A DNA stretch of 15,817 nt from contig VBFX01000020.1 in assembly GCA_005889395.1 (NCBI GenBank), forward strand, positions 1-15,817. The letters are read 5' to 3'. Below are positions 6,683-14,083 of this stretch, piece after piece. The stretch's first letter is position 1; every line of letters begins with the position of its first letter. The notes under the pieces are model-generated. The model was given only the letters and a program-made list of their open reading frames with translations, was not told the DNA's origin and did no database searches. A program made the position numbers and the translations under genes. This stretch comes from Chloroflexota bacterium (GTDB taxonomy: Bacteria; Chloroflexota; Dormibacteria; CF-121).

Positions 6683-7123
6683 CTAGGCGGTGACGCCGCT
6701 CTTGAGCTTGGCTTGAAGGGTGATGGGCGTGGCCGCCAGGGCCTTGGAGACGGGACAGGTCTTCTTTGCCTCCTCGGCGAGGCGCTTGAAGGTGCCCTCG
6801 TCGACGCCCGGGACGTTGCCCTCTGTCGCGAGATCGATGCGGGTGATGCCCCATCCCTGCTCGGTCTTGTCGAAGTGCACGCTGGCCATGGTTCGAATTT
6901 CCTGCGGCTTGTGGCCGGCCTGCGAGAGGCCATTGGCGAACGCCATCGAGAAGCAGCCAGCCTGCGCCGCGCCGATCAGCTCTTCAGGATTCGTGCCGGG
7001 GCCATCCTCCATCCGGCTCTTGAACGAATACGATCCCTCGAAGGCGCCGCTTCCCAGCCGCATCGTCCCCGATCCGTCTTGCAGCGAGCGTTGCCACACG
7101 GCTTCCGCGGTACGTACAGGCAT
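6683..7123 (-). CDS. OsmC/Ohr family peroxiredoxin (organic hydroperoxide reductase)
   Basis: A 146-residue cytoplasmic protein with both redox-active cysteines of the family: C57 in AAQAGCFSMAFA and C123 in KKTCPVSKAL. The upstream TNPEELIGAA motif is the OsmC-type signature and the length is normal. OsmC proteins reduce organic hydroperoxides through a thiol cycle and respond to osmotic or oxidative stress. The start ATG (7121-7123) is preceded by GAGAGGTGA (7130-7138), a strong ribosome binding site on the minus strand, which fixes the start. It lies 45 bases after the LLM oxidoreductase gene and only 9 bases before the alcohol dehydrogenase, so all three are probably co-transcribed. Confidence 0.93.
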   Translation of the reverse strand: MPVRTAEAVWQRSLQDGSGTMRLGSGAFEGSYSFKSRMEDGPGTNPEELIGAAQAGCFSMAFANGLSQAGHKPQEIRTMASVHFDKTEQGWGITRIDLATEGNVPGVDEGTFKRLAEEAKKTCPVSKALAATPITLQAKLKSGVTA

Positions 7124-7168
7124 ATCTGGTCACCTCTCTCGTGATTTGCTGCCAGTCCTGTGTTGATG

Positions 7169-8191
7169 CTAGTCGACCGCGCCGGCGGCTGCCGCCAGCA
7201 TCTCGAGCGTGCGCAGCCGCTCGGGCTGCGTCTTGCCATGGACGCTCGCGAGCAACGTCGTCACCCCGGCGGAGGCCCAGACCGCGAGCCGTTCGCGAAC
7301 ATAGGCCGGCGGCCCGGCAATGCTGATGGCGTCGACCAGCGCATCGGGCACGCGGCGGATCGCGTCGAGCTGCTTGCCGCCGAGGTAGAGGTCCTGCAGC
7401 GTACGCGCATCCTCGGCGAAGCCGTAGCGGCTGACGAGGTCGTTGTAAAAATTTTTCGTTCGCGACCCCATGCCGCCGACGTAGAGCGCCACCCAGGGCT
7501 TGAGCGCCTCGCGCGCGCGAGCACGGTCATCATCAATGCTGACCGGTACGTGCGGGGTGATGGCGAGCGAATCGAGGGAGCGGCCGGAGATCTTGGCGCC
7601 CGCCTCGAGATCGGGACGGAAGAGATCCACGTGGCCCGGACTGAAGAGCGTGGGGATCCATCCGTCGGCGAGCTCACCGGTCAGGCGCAGTCCGCCTGGG
7701 GTGAGCGTCGCAAGGTAGATCGGCACCGTCTCGCGCACCGGCCGGGCCAGGAGCTTGAGACCCTTGTCGAGATGGAAGACCTCACCCTCGAAGATCAGGC
7801 GATCGCGCCGAAGAACCTGGCGGACAATGGCGATCGTTTCTCGCATGCGGAGCAGGGGTTGGTCGAACGCCATCCCGTGCCAGCCGCTCACCACCTGGTG
7901 GCCACTCGTCCCGAGCCCGAGGATGAATCGGCCGCCGGAGATCAAATCGAGCGTGGCCGCCGTTTGCGCGAGGAGGGCGGGCGTCCGGCTGAACACATTG
8001 ACGATCCCGGTGCCGAGCCGGATGCGCTGCGTGCGGGCGGCCAGGGCGCCGAGGATGGAGACGGCATCCGTCCCATACGCCTCGGGCATCCACACCGATT
8101 CGAAGCCGAGCGCCTCTGCGCGTTGAGCCAGCTCGACCGCTTCGGGGAAGGCGAGGCTCCCTTCGTAGGGCAGGTTGAGACCGAGCTTCAT
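7169..8191 (-). CDS. LLM-class flavin/F420-dependent oxidoreductase
   Basis: A 340-residue luciferase-like monooxygenase (TIM barrel). The N-terminal MKLGLNLPYEG, VELAQRAEALGFESVWMPEA, the RTQRIRLGTGIVNVFSRTP strand-loop, the DLISGGRFILGLGTSG motif and PVYLAT-type VPIYLATLTPGGLRLTGELADG are characteristic. The wording and length are those of the F420-dependent subgroup common in Actinobacteria and Chloroflexota, rather than bacterial luciferase alpha/beta subunits; FMN cannot be excluded. The substrate cannot be read from the sequence. The start is ATG at 8189-8191. It is probably first in the minus-strand run LLM-OsmC-alcohol dehydrogenase. It is divergent from the aldo/keto reductase, with 65 bases between the starts. 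Confidence 0.9.
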   Translation of the reverse strand: MKLGLNLPYEGSLAFPEAVELAQRAEALGFESVWMPEAYGTDAVSILGALAARTQRIRLGTGIVNVFSRTPALLAQTAATLDLISGGRFILGLGTSGHQVVSGWHGMAFDQPLLRMRETIAIVRQVLRRDRLIFEGEVFHLDKGLKLLARPVRETVPIYLATLTPGGLRLTGELADGWIPTLFSPGHVDLFRPDLEAGAKISGRSLDSLAITPHVPVSIDDDRARAREALKPWVALYVGGMGSRTKNFYNDLVSRYGFAEDARTLQDLYLGGKQLDAIRRVPDALVDAISIAGPPAYVRERLAVWASAGVTTLLASVHGKTQPERLRTLEMLAAAAGAVD

Positions 8192-8256
8192 CGTGGCATC
8201 GTACCCGGACCTGCGCCTAGAGTAGGGAATAGCCGGCCAGTAGCAAGGAGGACGTC

Positions 8257-9138
8257 ATGGCAGATCGGACGGGCACAATCACGGCCGCACTCGCGGGAAC
8301 CATCGATATCGGCGGTGACCTCCCGGTCAATCGCTTTGGGTTCGGCGCCATGCGCATCACCGGGGAAGGGATCTGGGGTGAACCGGCCGACCGGGAGGAA
8401 TGCAAGCGTGTGTTGCGGCGGGCGGTGGCGCTCGGGATCAACTTCATCGACACCGCCGATTCTTACGGTCCCGAGGTGAGCGAGCGATTGATCGCGGAGA
8501 CGTTGCATCCTTATCCCGAGGATCTCGTGATTGCCACCAAAGGTGGGCTCCTTCGTCCTGGGCCCGGCGAGTGGGAACCCGATGGGCGCCCGGAGCACCT
8601 ACGCGCCGCCTGTGAGGGCAGCCTGAAGCGCCTCCGCGTCGAACAAATCGATGTCTATCAGTTTCACCGCCCCGATCCGAAGGTCCCGTTCGAGGAATCG
8701 GTCGGCGCGCTGGTGGAACTCAAAGCCGAGGGCAAGATCCGGCACATCGGCCTGTCGAACGTGACCGTTGAGCAGGTGGAGCGGGCGCAAAAGTTCACGC
8801 CGATCGTCTCGGTCCAGAACCGCTACAGCGTTTTTGAACGCACGTCGGAGCCCGTCCTCGACTTCTGCTCACTGGAGCAAATCGCGTTCCTGCCGTGGCG
8901 CCCGGTCGAAGGTGGAACGCTTGCCGATGGTGCTGTCGCCCAGATCGCGCGCCGGAACAATGCCAAGCCGAGTCAGGTCGCGCTCGCCTGGTTGCTGGCG
9001 CACTCGCCGGTGATGCTCCCGATTCCGGGAACGTCGAGGGTGGCGCACCTCGAGGAAAACCTCGGCGCCGCGGCGTTGGAACTCGCCCCGGCCGACCTTG
9101 CTGAGCTCGACAAGATTGCCCCCGAACCCCGCAACTGA
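8257..9138 (+). CDS. Aldo/keto reductase
   Basis: A 293-residue NAD(P)H-dependent oxidoreductase (TIM barrel). The catalytic tetrad is visible: D65 and Y70 in FIDTADSYG, K95 in VIATKGG, and H137 in YQFHRPDP. Other landmarks are LPVNRFGFGAMRI at the N-terminus, IRHIGLSNVTVEQVE, VSVQNRYSVFERTSEPVL, and the cofactor-binding LPIPGTSRVAHLEENL near the end. The usual LPWFPL segment reads FLPWRPVEGG, a mild departure. The family reduces aldehydes and ketones; the substrate is unknown. ATG at 8257 is set by AAGGAGG (8245-8251), five bases upstream, an excellent ribosome binding site. The following small gene overlaps its 3' end. Confidence 0.93.
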   Translation: MADRTGTITAALAGTIDIGGDLPVNRFGFGAMRITGEGIWGEPADREECKRVLRRAVALGINFIDTADSYGPEVSERLIAETLHPYPEDLVIATKGGLLRPGPGEWEPDGRPEHLRAACEGSLKRLRVEQIDVYQFHRPDPKVPFEESVGALVELKAEGKIRHIGLSNVTVEQVERAQKFTPIVSVQNRYSVFERTSEPVLDFCSLEQIAFLPWRPVEGGTLADGAVAQIARRNNAKPSQVALAWLLAHSPVMLPIPGTSRVAHLEENLGAAALELAPADLAELDKIAPEPRN

Positions 9139-9286
9139 CGCGAGCGACGACGGCGGAGACTGGTACGACGCGCTGGACGAGGCCTTGATGGAGACCTTTC
9201 CAGCCAGCGATCCGATTGCGGTCTCCGAGCCGATCCGCCGGCACGTAGCCCCCACCCTGCCCTCCCCAGCAAGCGGGGGAGGGTAA
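9098..9286 (+). CDS. Small acidic protein with the ETFPASDP motif
   Basis: Up to 62 residues. The core GDWYDALDEALMETFPASDPIAV matches, from memory, a short motif in many 50-70 residue hypothetical proteins of soil bacteria and proteobacteria; no function is known. There is no ATG upstream of the core: TTG at 9098 or TTG at 9116 would start inside the end of the aldo/keto reductase gene, and neither has a clear ribosome binding site, so the start is uncertain and translational coupling is likely. The last dozen residues (PTLPSPASGGG) come from the GC-rich hairpin at 9260-9283, and the TAA follows immediately, so the original C-terminus may have been replaced by an inserted repeat. Confidence 0.6.
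   Translation: MLSSTRLPPNPATDASDDGGDWYDALDEALMETFPASDPIAVSEPIRRHVAPTLPSPASGGG
9260..9283. repeat. GC-rich intergenic hairpin element
   Basis: CCCTCCCC (9260-9267) and GGGGAGGG (9276-9283) form a perfect eight-pair stem with an eight-base loop. No T-run follows on either strand, so it is not a standard intrinsic terminator. The wording CCCTCCCC-AGCAAGCG-GGGGAGGG resembles short interspersed palindromes repeated between genes in many high-GC genomes. It sits between the aldo/keto reductase side (+) and the FUSC gene (-), where two converging transcripts meet. Confidence 0.6.
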
Positions 9287-9292
9287 GAGGCC

Positions 9293-11560
9293 TTAGCGCC
9301 ACCATGGCGTCCGCGCCGCATGCACGGCCTGCGCCACCGGCTCTTTGAGGTCGTCTTCCAGCCGCGCCAGGTTCTGGGCCCACTCGCCGGCCATCACGAC
9401 CGCCAGCGCGCCGCGCCCGGCGCTGTCATCGTTCCGCCAGCGGCGCAAGCAGTCGAGCGCGGCGGCGCGGAGGGCCCGCTGTGAGACGGGCTCGATATCG
9501 CCGTTCTCTTTTTCAAGAGCGAGCCGATCAGCCAGGCGAGAAAATCCGTTGAGCAGGATGCGCACCTGCGCGCGCGCCGAACGCGCCCCCTCGGGGCAAC
9601 CGTTCGCCTGGTACCCCAGCCGCGTGGCAATGACGTCGAGCAGGTCCCCGGCCAGGATCGCGTGGTTGCCCGCGGCGAGCAGGAAGCCGGCCGTCTGCGG
9701 GTCGAGTGAGGGGGCGGACCGTTCATTGAGGAAGGCATCGAACGCCTCGCCGGCGCGCTCGGCGGCCTGGATCACCGAGCGGCGAGCCGGGTCGGGACCG
9801 GCCGGCGCCGGGAAGCCGAGGACCCGGTCGAACGACCGATCGACGTAGGCGAAGGCCGCATGGTAAAAACCCGCGACGCTGCGGGCGAACTCGCGCCGGG
9901 CCCCATGTGGCCAGAGGAGCAGCCCGACCACGACGCTGATCGCCGCCCCGACCGCGAGATCCTCGATGCGAACCAGCCCCACCCGCCAGCCTGCCGGTGA
10001 GATCAAATTGAAGATGACGATCAGGTTGATGGTGAAGGCGGCCTGGCTCGCCGCAAAGCCCACCGCGGTCGCGGCGTAGGCCGCCACAAAGATCGCGATG
10101 GGGAGTGCCGCCCACATCACGAGCGGATGGTTGCCGGCGAGGATCGCGAACACGCCGCCGATCACCACGCCGATCACGTTGCCGATCAACGCCTCCACCG
10201 TGGTGCGCCCGGTACCGAGAGCGGTGGACCGCAGAACCTGGAGCGTGCCGAGCACGACCCAGAAGGCATGCGAGAGTCCCAGCATGCGAGCCACCAGCAC
10301 CGCGAGCGCCAGGCCAACCGCGACCCGCAGGCCGTTTTGCATGACGGTCGACGTCGGTTCGAGGTGGGTGCGGACGGTTCGCACGACGCGGATGGCGGTC
10401 CCACGGACGCCTTCGAGGCGCGGCGCTGTCACCGGCAGGCTTACCGCATCATCGGGATGCCGACCGACGGCGATCACGGCATTGGTGCCGAGGGCGATCG
10501 CGATGTAACCCACGACGCGCAGGGTGTGATCGACATCGAGGCCATCGAGAACCTCGTCGACCGGCCGGCCGGCCCGCAACTGCTCGGCGGCCCATCGGTC
10601 GAGCGCGGCTCGGTGGGCATCGCGCGCCTCGTCAACCGCACGCAGGTCAGGCGGCGTCCCGCCGGTGAGCACATCGGCGCTCCCACGGAGTGCGGACACG
10701 GTCACGGCAGCGAGGTGATCACCTTCTGCGATGCAAGGCCGCATCGAAACGCGCGGGTGATGAAAGGGCCGTTCGATGATGTCGACGGTGCGCTGCAACT
10801 CGGTGAGCAGCTGGACGAAGGCGCGGTCGCGCCGGGTGGGGCCGGCCGGACGTTTCGCCGTCGCGGTGTACGCATCTCGGGTGGCCCGCTCGGCCTGCCG
10901 CGCCGTCTCGATCAGCCGCGGTAGCGCAGGGTCGTTTGCGCGCATCGCTTCGACCAGGTTGGCCACGGCCAGGCAGGCCTTCGCCGTTTGCTTGCGCAAC
11001 CTGACGCGTTCGAAGCGTGGCCAGAGAAAGACGTCGGCCAGCGTCGAGATGAGACCGGCCATCATCCACCCGCCCACGCGGGCAGGAATCGCGGAGGCGG
11101 ACGCCGGGATGGAGACCGCGATCACGAAGGAGAGGAGCATGCCGGTCTGCGCCGCCGCCAGATAGCCGCCGAAGACGCGGCTGAACGCGATCGCCAAACC
11201 GACGACGAACATCGCGGCGGCCGCGAGGCCGGCGGAGGCCGATGCCAGGGTGCCGATCGCGACCAGCAGCGCGCCCACGAGCGTGGCTGCCAGATAGGCG
11301 AGCGCGCGCGCTGGACGCTGACCGCCGAAGTCGGACATGACGAGCAGCGCAAAACATCCGAAGACGGCGAAGATGACATTCTGTCCGCCGTGGAGGACGA
11401 GCGTGTCGAAGGCGAGGACCGGCGGAATGACGATCGCCGCGCGTGCGGCGCGCCGCAGGGCAGCGAATCCCGGGTCGGCCGGCGCCGTAACCGAGAGTGT
11501 CGGTCGCCGCGATGGGGCCGGCGTCTCCGTGCTGGCGATGTCGGTGCCGCTGGCGCCCAT
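9293..11560 (-). CDS. FUSC family (fusaric acid resistance / aromatic acid efflux-like) membrane protein
   Basis: A 755-residue protein with two membrane bundles separated and followed by large soluble parts, the usual FUSC architecture. The first bundle (about residues 40-190) has six hydrophobic helices. A soluble region (about 190-390) follows. The second bundle (about 400-570) includes the FUSC signatures FWVVLGTLQVLRSTALGTG, EALIGNVIGVVIGG and RIEDLAVGAAISVVVGLLLWP. A helical C-terminal domain of about 180 residues ends the protein. Relatives export aromatic carboxylic acids or related toxic compounds in proteobacteria; in other phyla the substrate is unknown. No membrane-fusion or outer-membrane partner lies nearby, fitting a single-membrane cell or a stand-alone role. 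The start is ATG at 11558-11560. It is divergent from the FTR1-like gene. Confidence 0.88.
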   Translation of the reverse strand: MGASGTDIASTETPAPSRRPTLSVTAPADPGFAALRRAARAAIVIPPVLAFDTLVLHGGQNVIFAVFGCFALLVMSDFGGQRPARALAYLAATLVGALLVAIGTLASASAGLAAAAMFVVGLAIAFSRVFGGYLAAAQTGMLLSFVIAVSIPASASAIPARVGGWMMAGLISTLADVFLWPRFERVRLRKQTAKACLAVANLVEAMRANDPALPRLIETARQAERATRDAYTATAKRPAGPTRRDRAFVQLLTELQRTVDIIERPFHHPRVSMRPCIAEGDHLAAVTVSALRGSADVLTGGTPPDLRAVDEARDAHRAALDRWAAEQLRAGRPVDEVLDGLDVDHTLRVVGYIAIALGTNAVIAVGRHPDDAVSLPVTAPRLEGVRGTAIRVVRTVRTHLEPTSTVMQNGLRVAVGLALAVLVARMLGLSHAFWVVLGTLQVLRSTALGTGRTTVEALIGNVIGVVIGGVFAILAGNHPLVMWAALPIAIFVAAYAATAVGFAASQAAFTINLIVIFNLISPAGWRVGLVRIEDLAVGAAISVVVGLLLWPHGARREFARSVAGFYHAAFAYVDRSFDRVLGFPAPAGPDPARRSVIQAAERAGEAFDAFLNERSAPSLDPQTAGFLLAAGNHAILAGDLLDVIATRLGYQANGCPEGARSARAQVRILLNGFSRLADRLALEKENGDIEPVSQRALRAAALDCLRRWRNDDSAGRGALAVVMAGEWAQNLARLEDDLKEPVAQAVHAARTPWWR

Positions 11561-11646
11561 CCTCTATTGGTACACCAGTCGGAGGAGGTGGGGGACTCAC
11601 TCAAAAGTAGCGTGACGGACCGGCCCCAAACCGGTAGAGTCAAAAC

Positions 11647-12375
11647 ATGACGGGCCTTTGGGCAGTCCTGATCACGACGTTCCTCGCCTCGGCCGTTGAA
11701 GCGATCGAGATGGTAACGATCGTGGTCGGCGTTGGGGCAACTCGCGGGTGGCGCTCCACCATCATTGGCGCGGCCTCCGGATTCGGTGTGCTGGCGGTGA
11801 TCGTGGTTATTCTCGGTGCCGCGCTCAGTGTTGTTCCGGTCGGTCCGCTTCGTTTGGTGATCGGCGCGTTGCTGCTCGTCTTCGGCCTGCAATGGTTTCG
11901 CAAGGGCATCATGCGAGTCGCCGCCCGCGGGCTCGCCGGGATCGGCGGCAGCGACCCTCTCGGTGATGGCGAGCTCTGGAGCCGCCCCGATATGGACTGG
12001 ACCGCCTGGTTTCTTGCTTTCAAGGGGGTCGTTCTCGAGGGTCTCGAGGTGGCCATCATCGTTGTCAGCTTCGGCGCGGGCGCGAACCAGTTGGGTGGTG
12101 CGGTGATTGGCGGCGTGGGAGCGATCATCATCGTCGGTGGGATCGGGCTTCTCCTTCACCGCAGCGTTCGACGGATTCCACGGAGCTTGCTTCAGCTGAT
12201 CGTCGGTGTCCTGCTCAGCACCTTCGGCACCTTCTGGGCGCTCGAGGGTCTGGGGGTCGAGTGGCCCGGTGGTGACGCCTCGATCCCCGGGTTACTAGTT
12301 CTCTACGCGGCGACCGCTCTCTTCTACATCACCCTGGAGCGGAACCGGGTCCTGGGCCTGCGCCCGGCGGCATAG
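11647..12375 (+). CDS. COG4280/FTR1-like integral membrane protein with duplicated ExxE motif
   Basis: A 242-residue protein with about seven hydrophobic segments. Helix 1 carries VEAIEMVTIVVGVGA (E18, E21) and a later helix carries LEGLEVAIIVVSFGA (E131, E134). The two are clearly related to each other and are separated by about 113 residues, suggesting an internal duplication. The arrangement resembles the two REGLE motifs in helices 1 and 4 of the FTR1/EfeU iron permeases, but the preceding Arg is absent in both copies and the protein is shorter. My best guess is an uncharacterised cation or metal transporter (COG4280-type membrane protein); the substrate is inference. A short inverted repeat, ACCGG/CCGGT, lies 12-28 bases upstream of the ATG. 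Only three bases separate it from the next gene. Confidence 0.72.
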   Translation: MTGLWAVLITTFLASAVEAIEMVTIVVGVGATRGWRSTIIGAASGFGVLAVIVVILGAALSVVPVGPLRLVIGALLLVFGLQWFRKGIMRVAARGLAGIGGSDPLGDGELWSRPDMDWTAWFLAFKGVVLEGLEVAIIVVSFGAGANQLGGAVIGGVGAIIIVGGIGLLLHRSVRRIPRSLLQLIVGVLLSTFGTFWALEGLGVEWPGGDASIPGLLVLYAATALFYITLERNRVLGLRPAA

Positions 12376-12378
12376 TCG

Positions 12379-12588
12379 ATGCCCCCTCCCTTTTCCTGGA
12401 TCGTCGCCGCCGCGCGATTCCTGTATCACTTCATCGTGGGCGACGACTGGACAATGGCGGTAGCGGTCTTTATCGGCCTGGCCCTGAGCGCAATCCTCAA
12501 CGCCAACCACCTGCTGGCATGGTGGCTCATCCCGGTCATCGTCGTGGTAATGCTCGGCATCAGTCTCCGGCGCGCGAGCGGCACGTGA
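12379..12588 (+). CDS. Small two-helix membrane protein, likely partner of the FTR1-like protein
   Basis: A 69-residue protein with an amphipathic N-terminus (MPPPFSWIVAAARFLYHFIVGDDW), two transmembrane helices at about 25-42 (MAVAVFIGLALSAILNA) and 45-62 (LLAWWLIPVIVVVMLGI), and a basic tail SLRRASGT. ATG at 12379 follows the stop of the preceding gene by three bases, and the stop (12586-12588) precedes the Gnd start by two bases, so the three genes are probably one transcript with coupled translation. No named family is recognised. Its position and topology suggest an accessory subunit of the upstream transporter, which is an inference. Confidence 0.7.
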   Translation: MPPPFSWIVAAARFLYHFIVGDDWTMAVAVFIGLALSAILNANHLLAWWLIPVIVVVMLGISLRRASGT

Positions 12589-12590
12589 CG

Positions 12591-14021
12591 ATGAGCGTGA
12601 TCGCCGTCGTTGGCCTGGCGACGATGGGGATGAACCTTGCCCGCAACCTCGCCCACAAGAACTTCGGCGTTTCCGTGTACAACCGCACCACGTCGCGGGT
12701 CGACGAATTCATGAAGCAGTACGGCACGGAAGGCGCCTTCACGCCGGCGCACACGCCGCAGGAACTGGTCTCCCAATTGGAGAAGCCACGCCGGATCCTC
12801 ATGATGGTCAAGGCGGGTGCGCCGGTCGACGAGACCATCGAGCATCTCGCCCCGCACCTCGACGCCGGCGACATCCTCATCGACGGCGGCAACTCCTACT
12901 TCCTCGACACGGTGCGGCGCGGCACGGCGCTGGAGGCACGCGGCCTTCGCTTTATCGGGACCGGCGTCTCCGGCGGCGAGGAAGGCGCCCTGAACGGGCC
13001 GAGCATCATGCCCGGCGGCGCGCCTGAGGCCTATCAGCAGGTCGAGCCGATGCTCACGAAAATTAGCGCCCATGTGGACGGCGAACCATGCTGCACCCAC
13101 ATCGGTCCCGGAGGTGCCGGCCACTACGTGAAGATGGTCCACAACGGCATCGAGTACGCCGACATCCAGCTGATTGCCGAGGCCTACGACCTTCTCAGCC
13201 ACGCGCTCGAGCTGGGCGCCGAAGATCTCTCGCGCATCTTTGCCGAGTGGAACAAGGGCGACCTCGAGTCCTACCTGATCCAGATCACGTCCGAGGTCCT
13301 GGCCAAGCGCGATCGCGTCACCGGCCGGCCACTCGTCGACGTCATCCTCGACGAGGCGGCGCAGAAAGGCACGGGCAAGTGGGCCTCGCAGTCGGCGCTC
13401 GACCTGGGCATCCCGGTGACCGCCATCACCGAGGCGGTGTTCGCGCGATTCCTGTCCGCGCTCAAGGCGGATCGCCAGGTCGCCTCCCGGACGCTCGCCG
13501 GGCCCAACGGCACCCTGCGTGCTCCGGCGCCCGGGTCGCTGGTCGACGACGTGCGCAGCGCGCTCTACGCCTCGAAGATGGTGGCTTACGCGCAGGGATT
13601 CGAGCAGATGCAGGCCGCCTCCAACGAGTACGGCTGGGACCTGAAGCTGGGCGCGATCGCCCGTATCTGGCGCGGCGGGTGCATCATTCGCGCCCGTTTC
13701 CTCAATCGCATCACGGATGCCTACGCGGAGTCGCCCGGCTTGAAGAACCTGCTGCTGGCACCCTACTTCCGCGATGCGATGGCATCGGCCCAGGATGCCT
13801 GGCGGCGCGTGCTCAGCGTGGCGGTCGACCGCGGCATCCCGGTGCCCGCCTTCTCCTCGTCGCTCGCCTACTACGACGCCTACCGGCGTGACCGCCTTCC
13901 TGCGAACCTGGTGCAGGGATTACGCGACTACTTCGGCGCCCACTCCTACAAGCGGATCGACCGGGAGGGCTCCTTCCACACGCGCTGGTCTCAGGATGGG
14001 GAGGAAGTGCCCGTCCGCTAA
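12591..14021 (+). CDS. gnd: 6-phosphogluconate dehydrogenase (decarboxylating)
   Basis: A 476-residue enzyme of the long, dimeric type. It oxidises 6-phosphogluconate to ribulose 5-phosphate and CO2 with production of NADPH, in the oxidative pentose phosphate pathway. The N-terminal Rossmann fingerprint GLATMGMNLARN (residues 8-19), substrate-binding DGGNSYF, GTGVSGGEEGALNGPSIMPGG, the catalytic segment GGAGHYVKMVHNGIEYAD with K181, N185 and E188, GTGKWASQSALDLGIP, and the C-terminal RDYFGAHSYKR, RxGSFHTxW are all present. The ATG at 12591 begins MSVIAVVGLATMG, as expected; an in-frame GTG/ATG upstream would add 24 unrelated residues overlapping the small membrane gene. No glucose-6-phosphate dehydrogenase gene is in view. 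Confidence 0.97.
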   Translation: MSVIAVVGLATMGMNLARNLAHKNFGVSVYNRTTSRVDEFMKQYGTEGAFTPAHTPQELVSQLEKPRRILMMVKAGAPVDETIEHLAPHLDAGDILIDGGNSYFLDTVRRGTALEARGLRFIGTGVSGGEEGALNGPSIMPGGAPEAYQQVEPMLTKISAHVDGEPCCTHIGPGGAGHYVKMVHNGIEYADIQLIAEAYDLLSHALELGAEDLSRIFAEWNKGDLESYLIQITSEVLAKRDRVTGRPLVDVILDEAAQKGTGKWASQSALDLGIPVTAITEAVFARFLSALKADRQVASRTLAGPNGTLRAPAPGSLVDDVRSALYASKMVAYAQGFEQMQAASNEYGWDLKLGAIARIWRGGCIIRARFLNRITDAYAESPGLKNLLLAPYFRDAMASAQDAWRRVLSVAVDRGIPVPAFSSSLAYYDAYRRDRLPANLVQGLRDYFGAHSYKRIDREGSFHTRWSQDGEEVPVR

Positions 14022-14083
14022 CCAGCGGGAGGGAGCTGCGTTCCTCGAGTCGCGGTCGAGCTCTACCGTGCCACACTTGGTCC

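Noticed and set aside
7160..8479. Long plus-strand open frame (439 codons) opposite the LLM oxidoreductase gene
   Set aside because: It is the antisense shadow of a well-recognised gene in GC-rich DNA; its product is Arg/Glu/Gly-rich without any family motif, and it also overlaps the start of the aldo/keto reductase.
9260..9283. Hairpin as an intrinsic terminator between the aldo/keto reductase region and FUSC
   Set aside because: The stem is strong, but no U-tract follows on either strand; it is recorded as a repeat instead.
11122..12159. Minus-strand open frame of 345 codons spanning the FUSC N-terminus and the FTR1-like gene
   Set aside because: It crosses two real genes and a divergent promoter region and has a low-complexity charged product.
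12426..13202. Minus-strand open frame of 258 codons opposite Gnd
   Set aside because: Shadow of a highly conserved enzyme; composition is typical of antisense translation in high-GC DNA.
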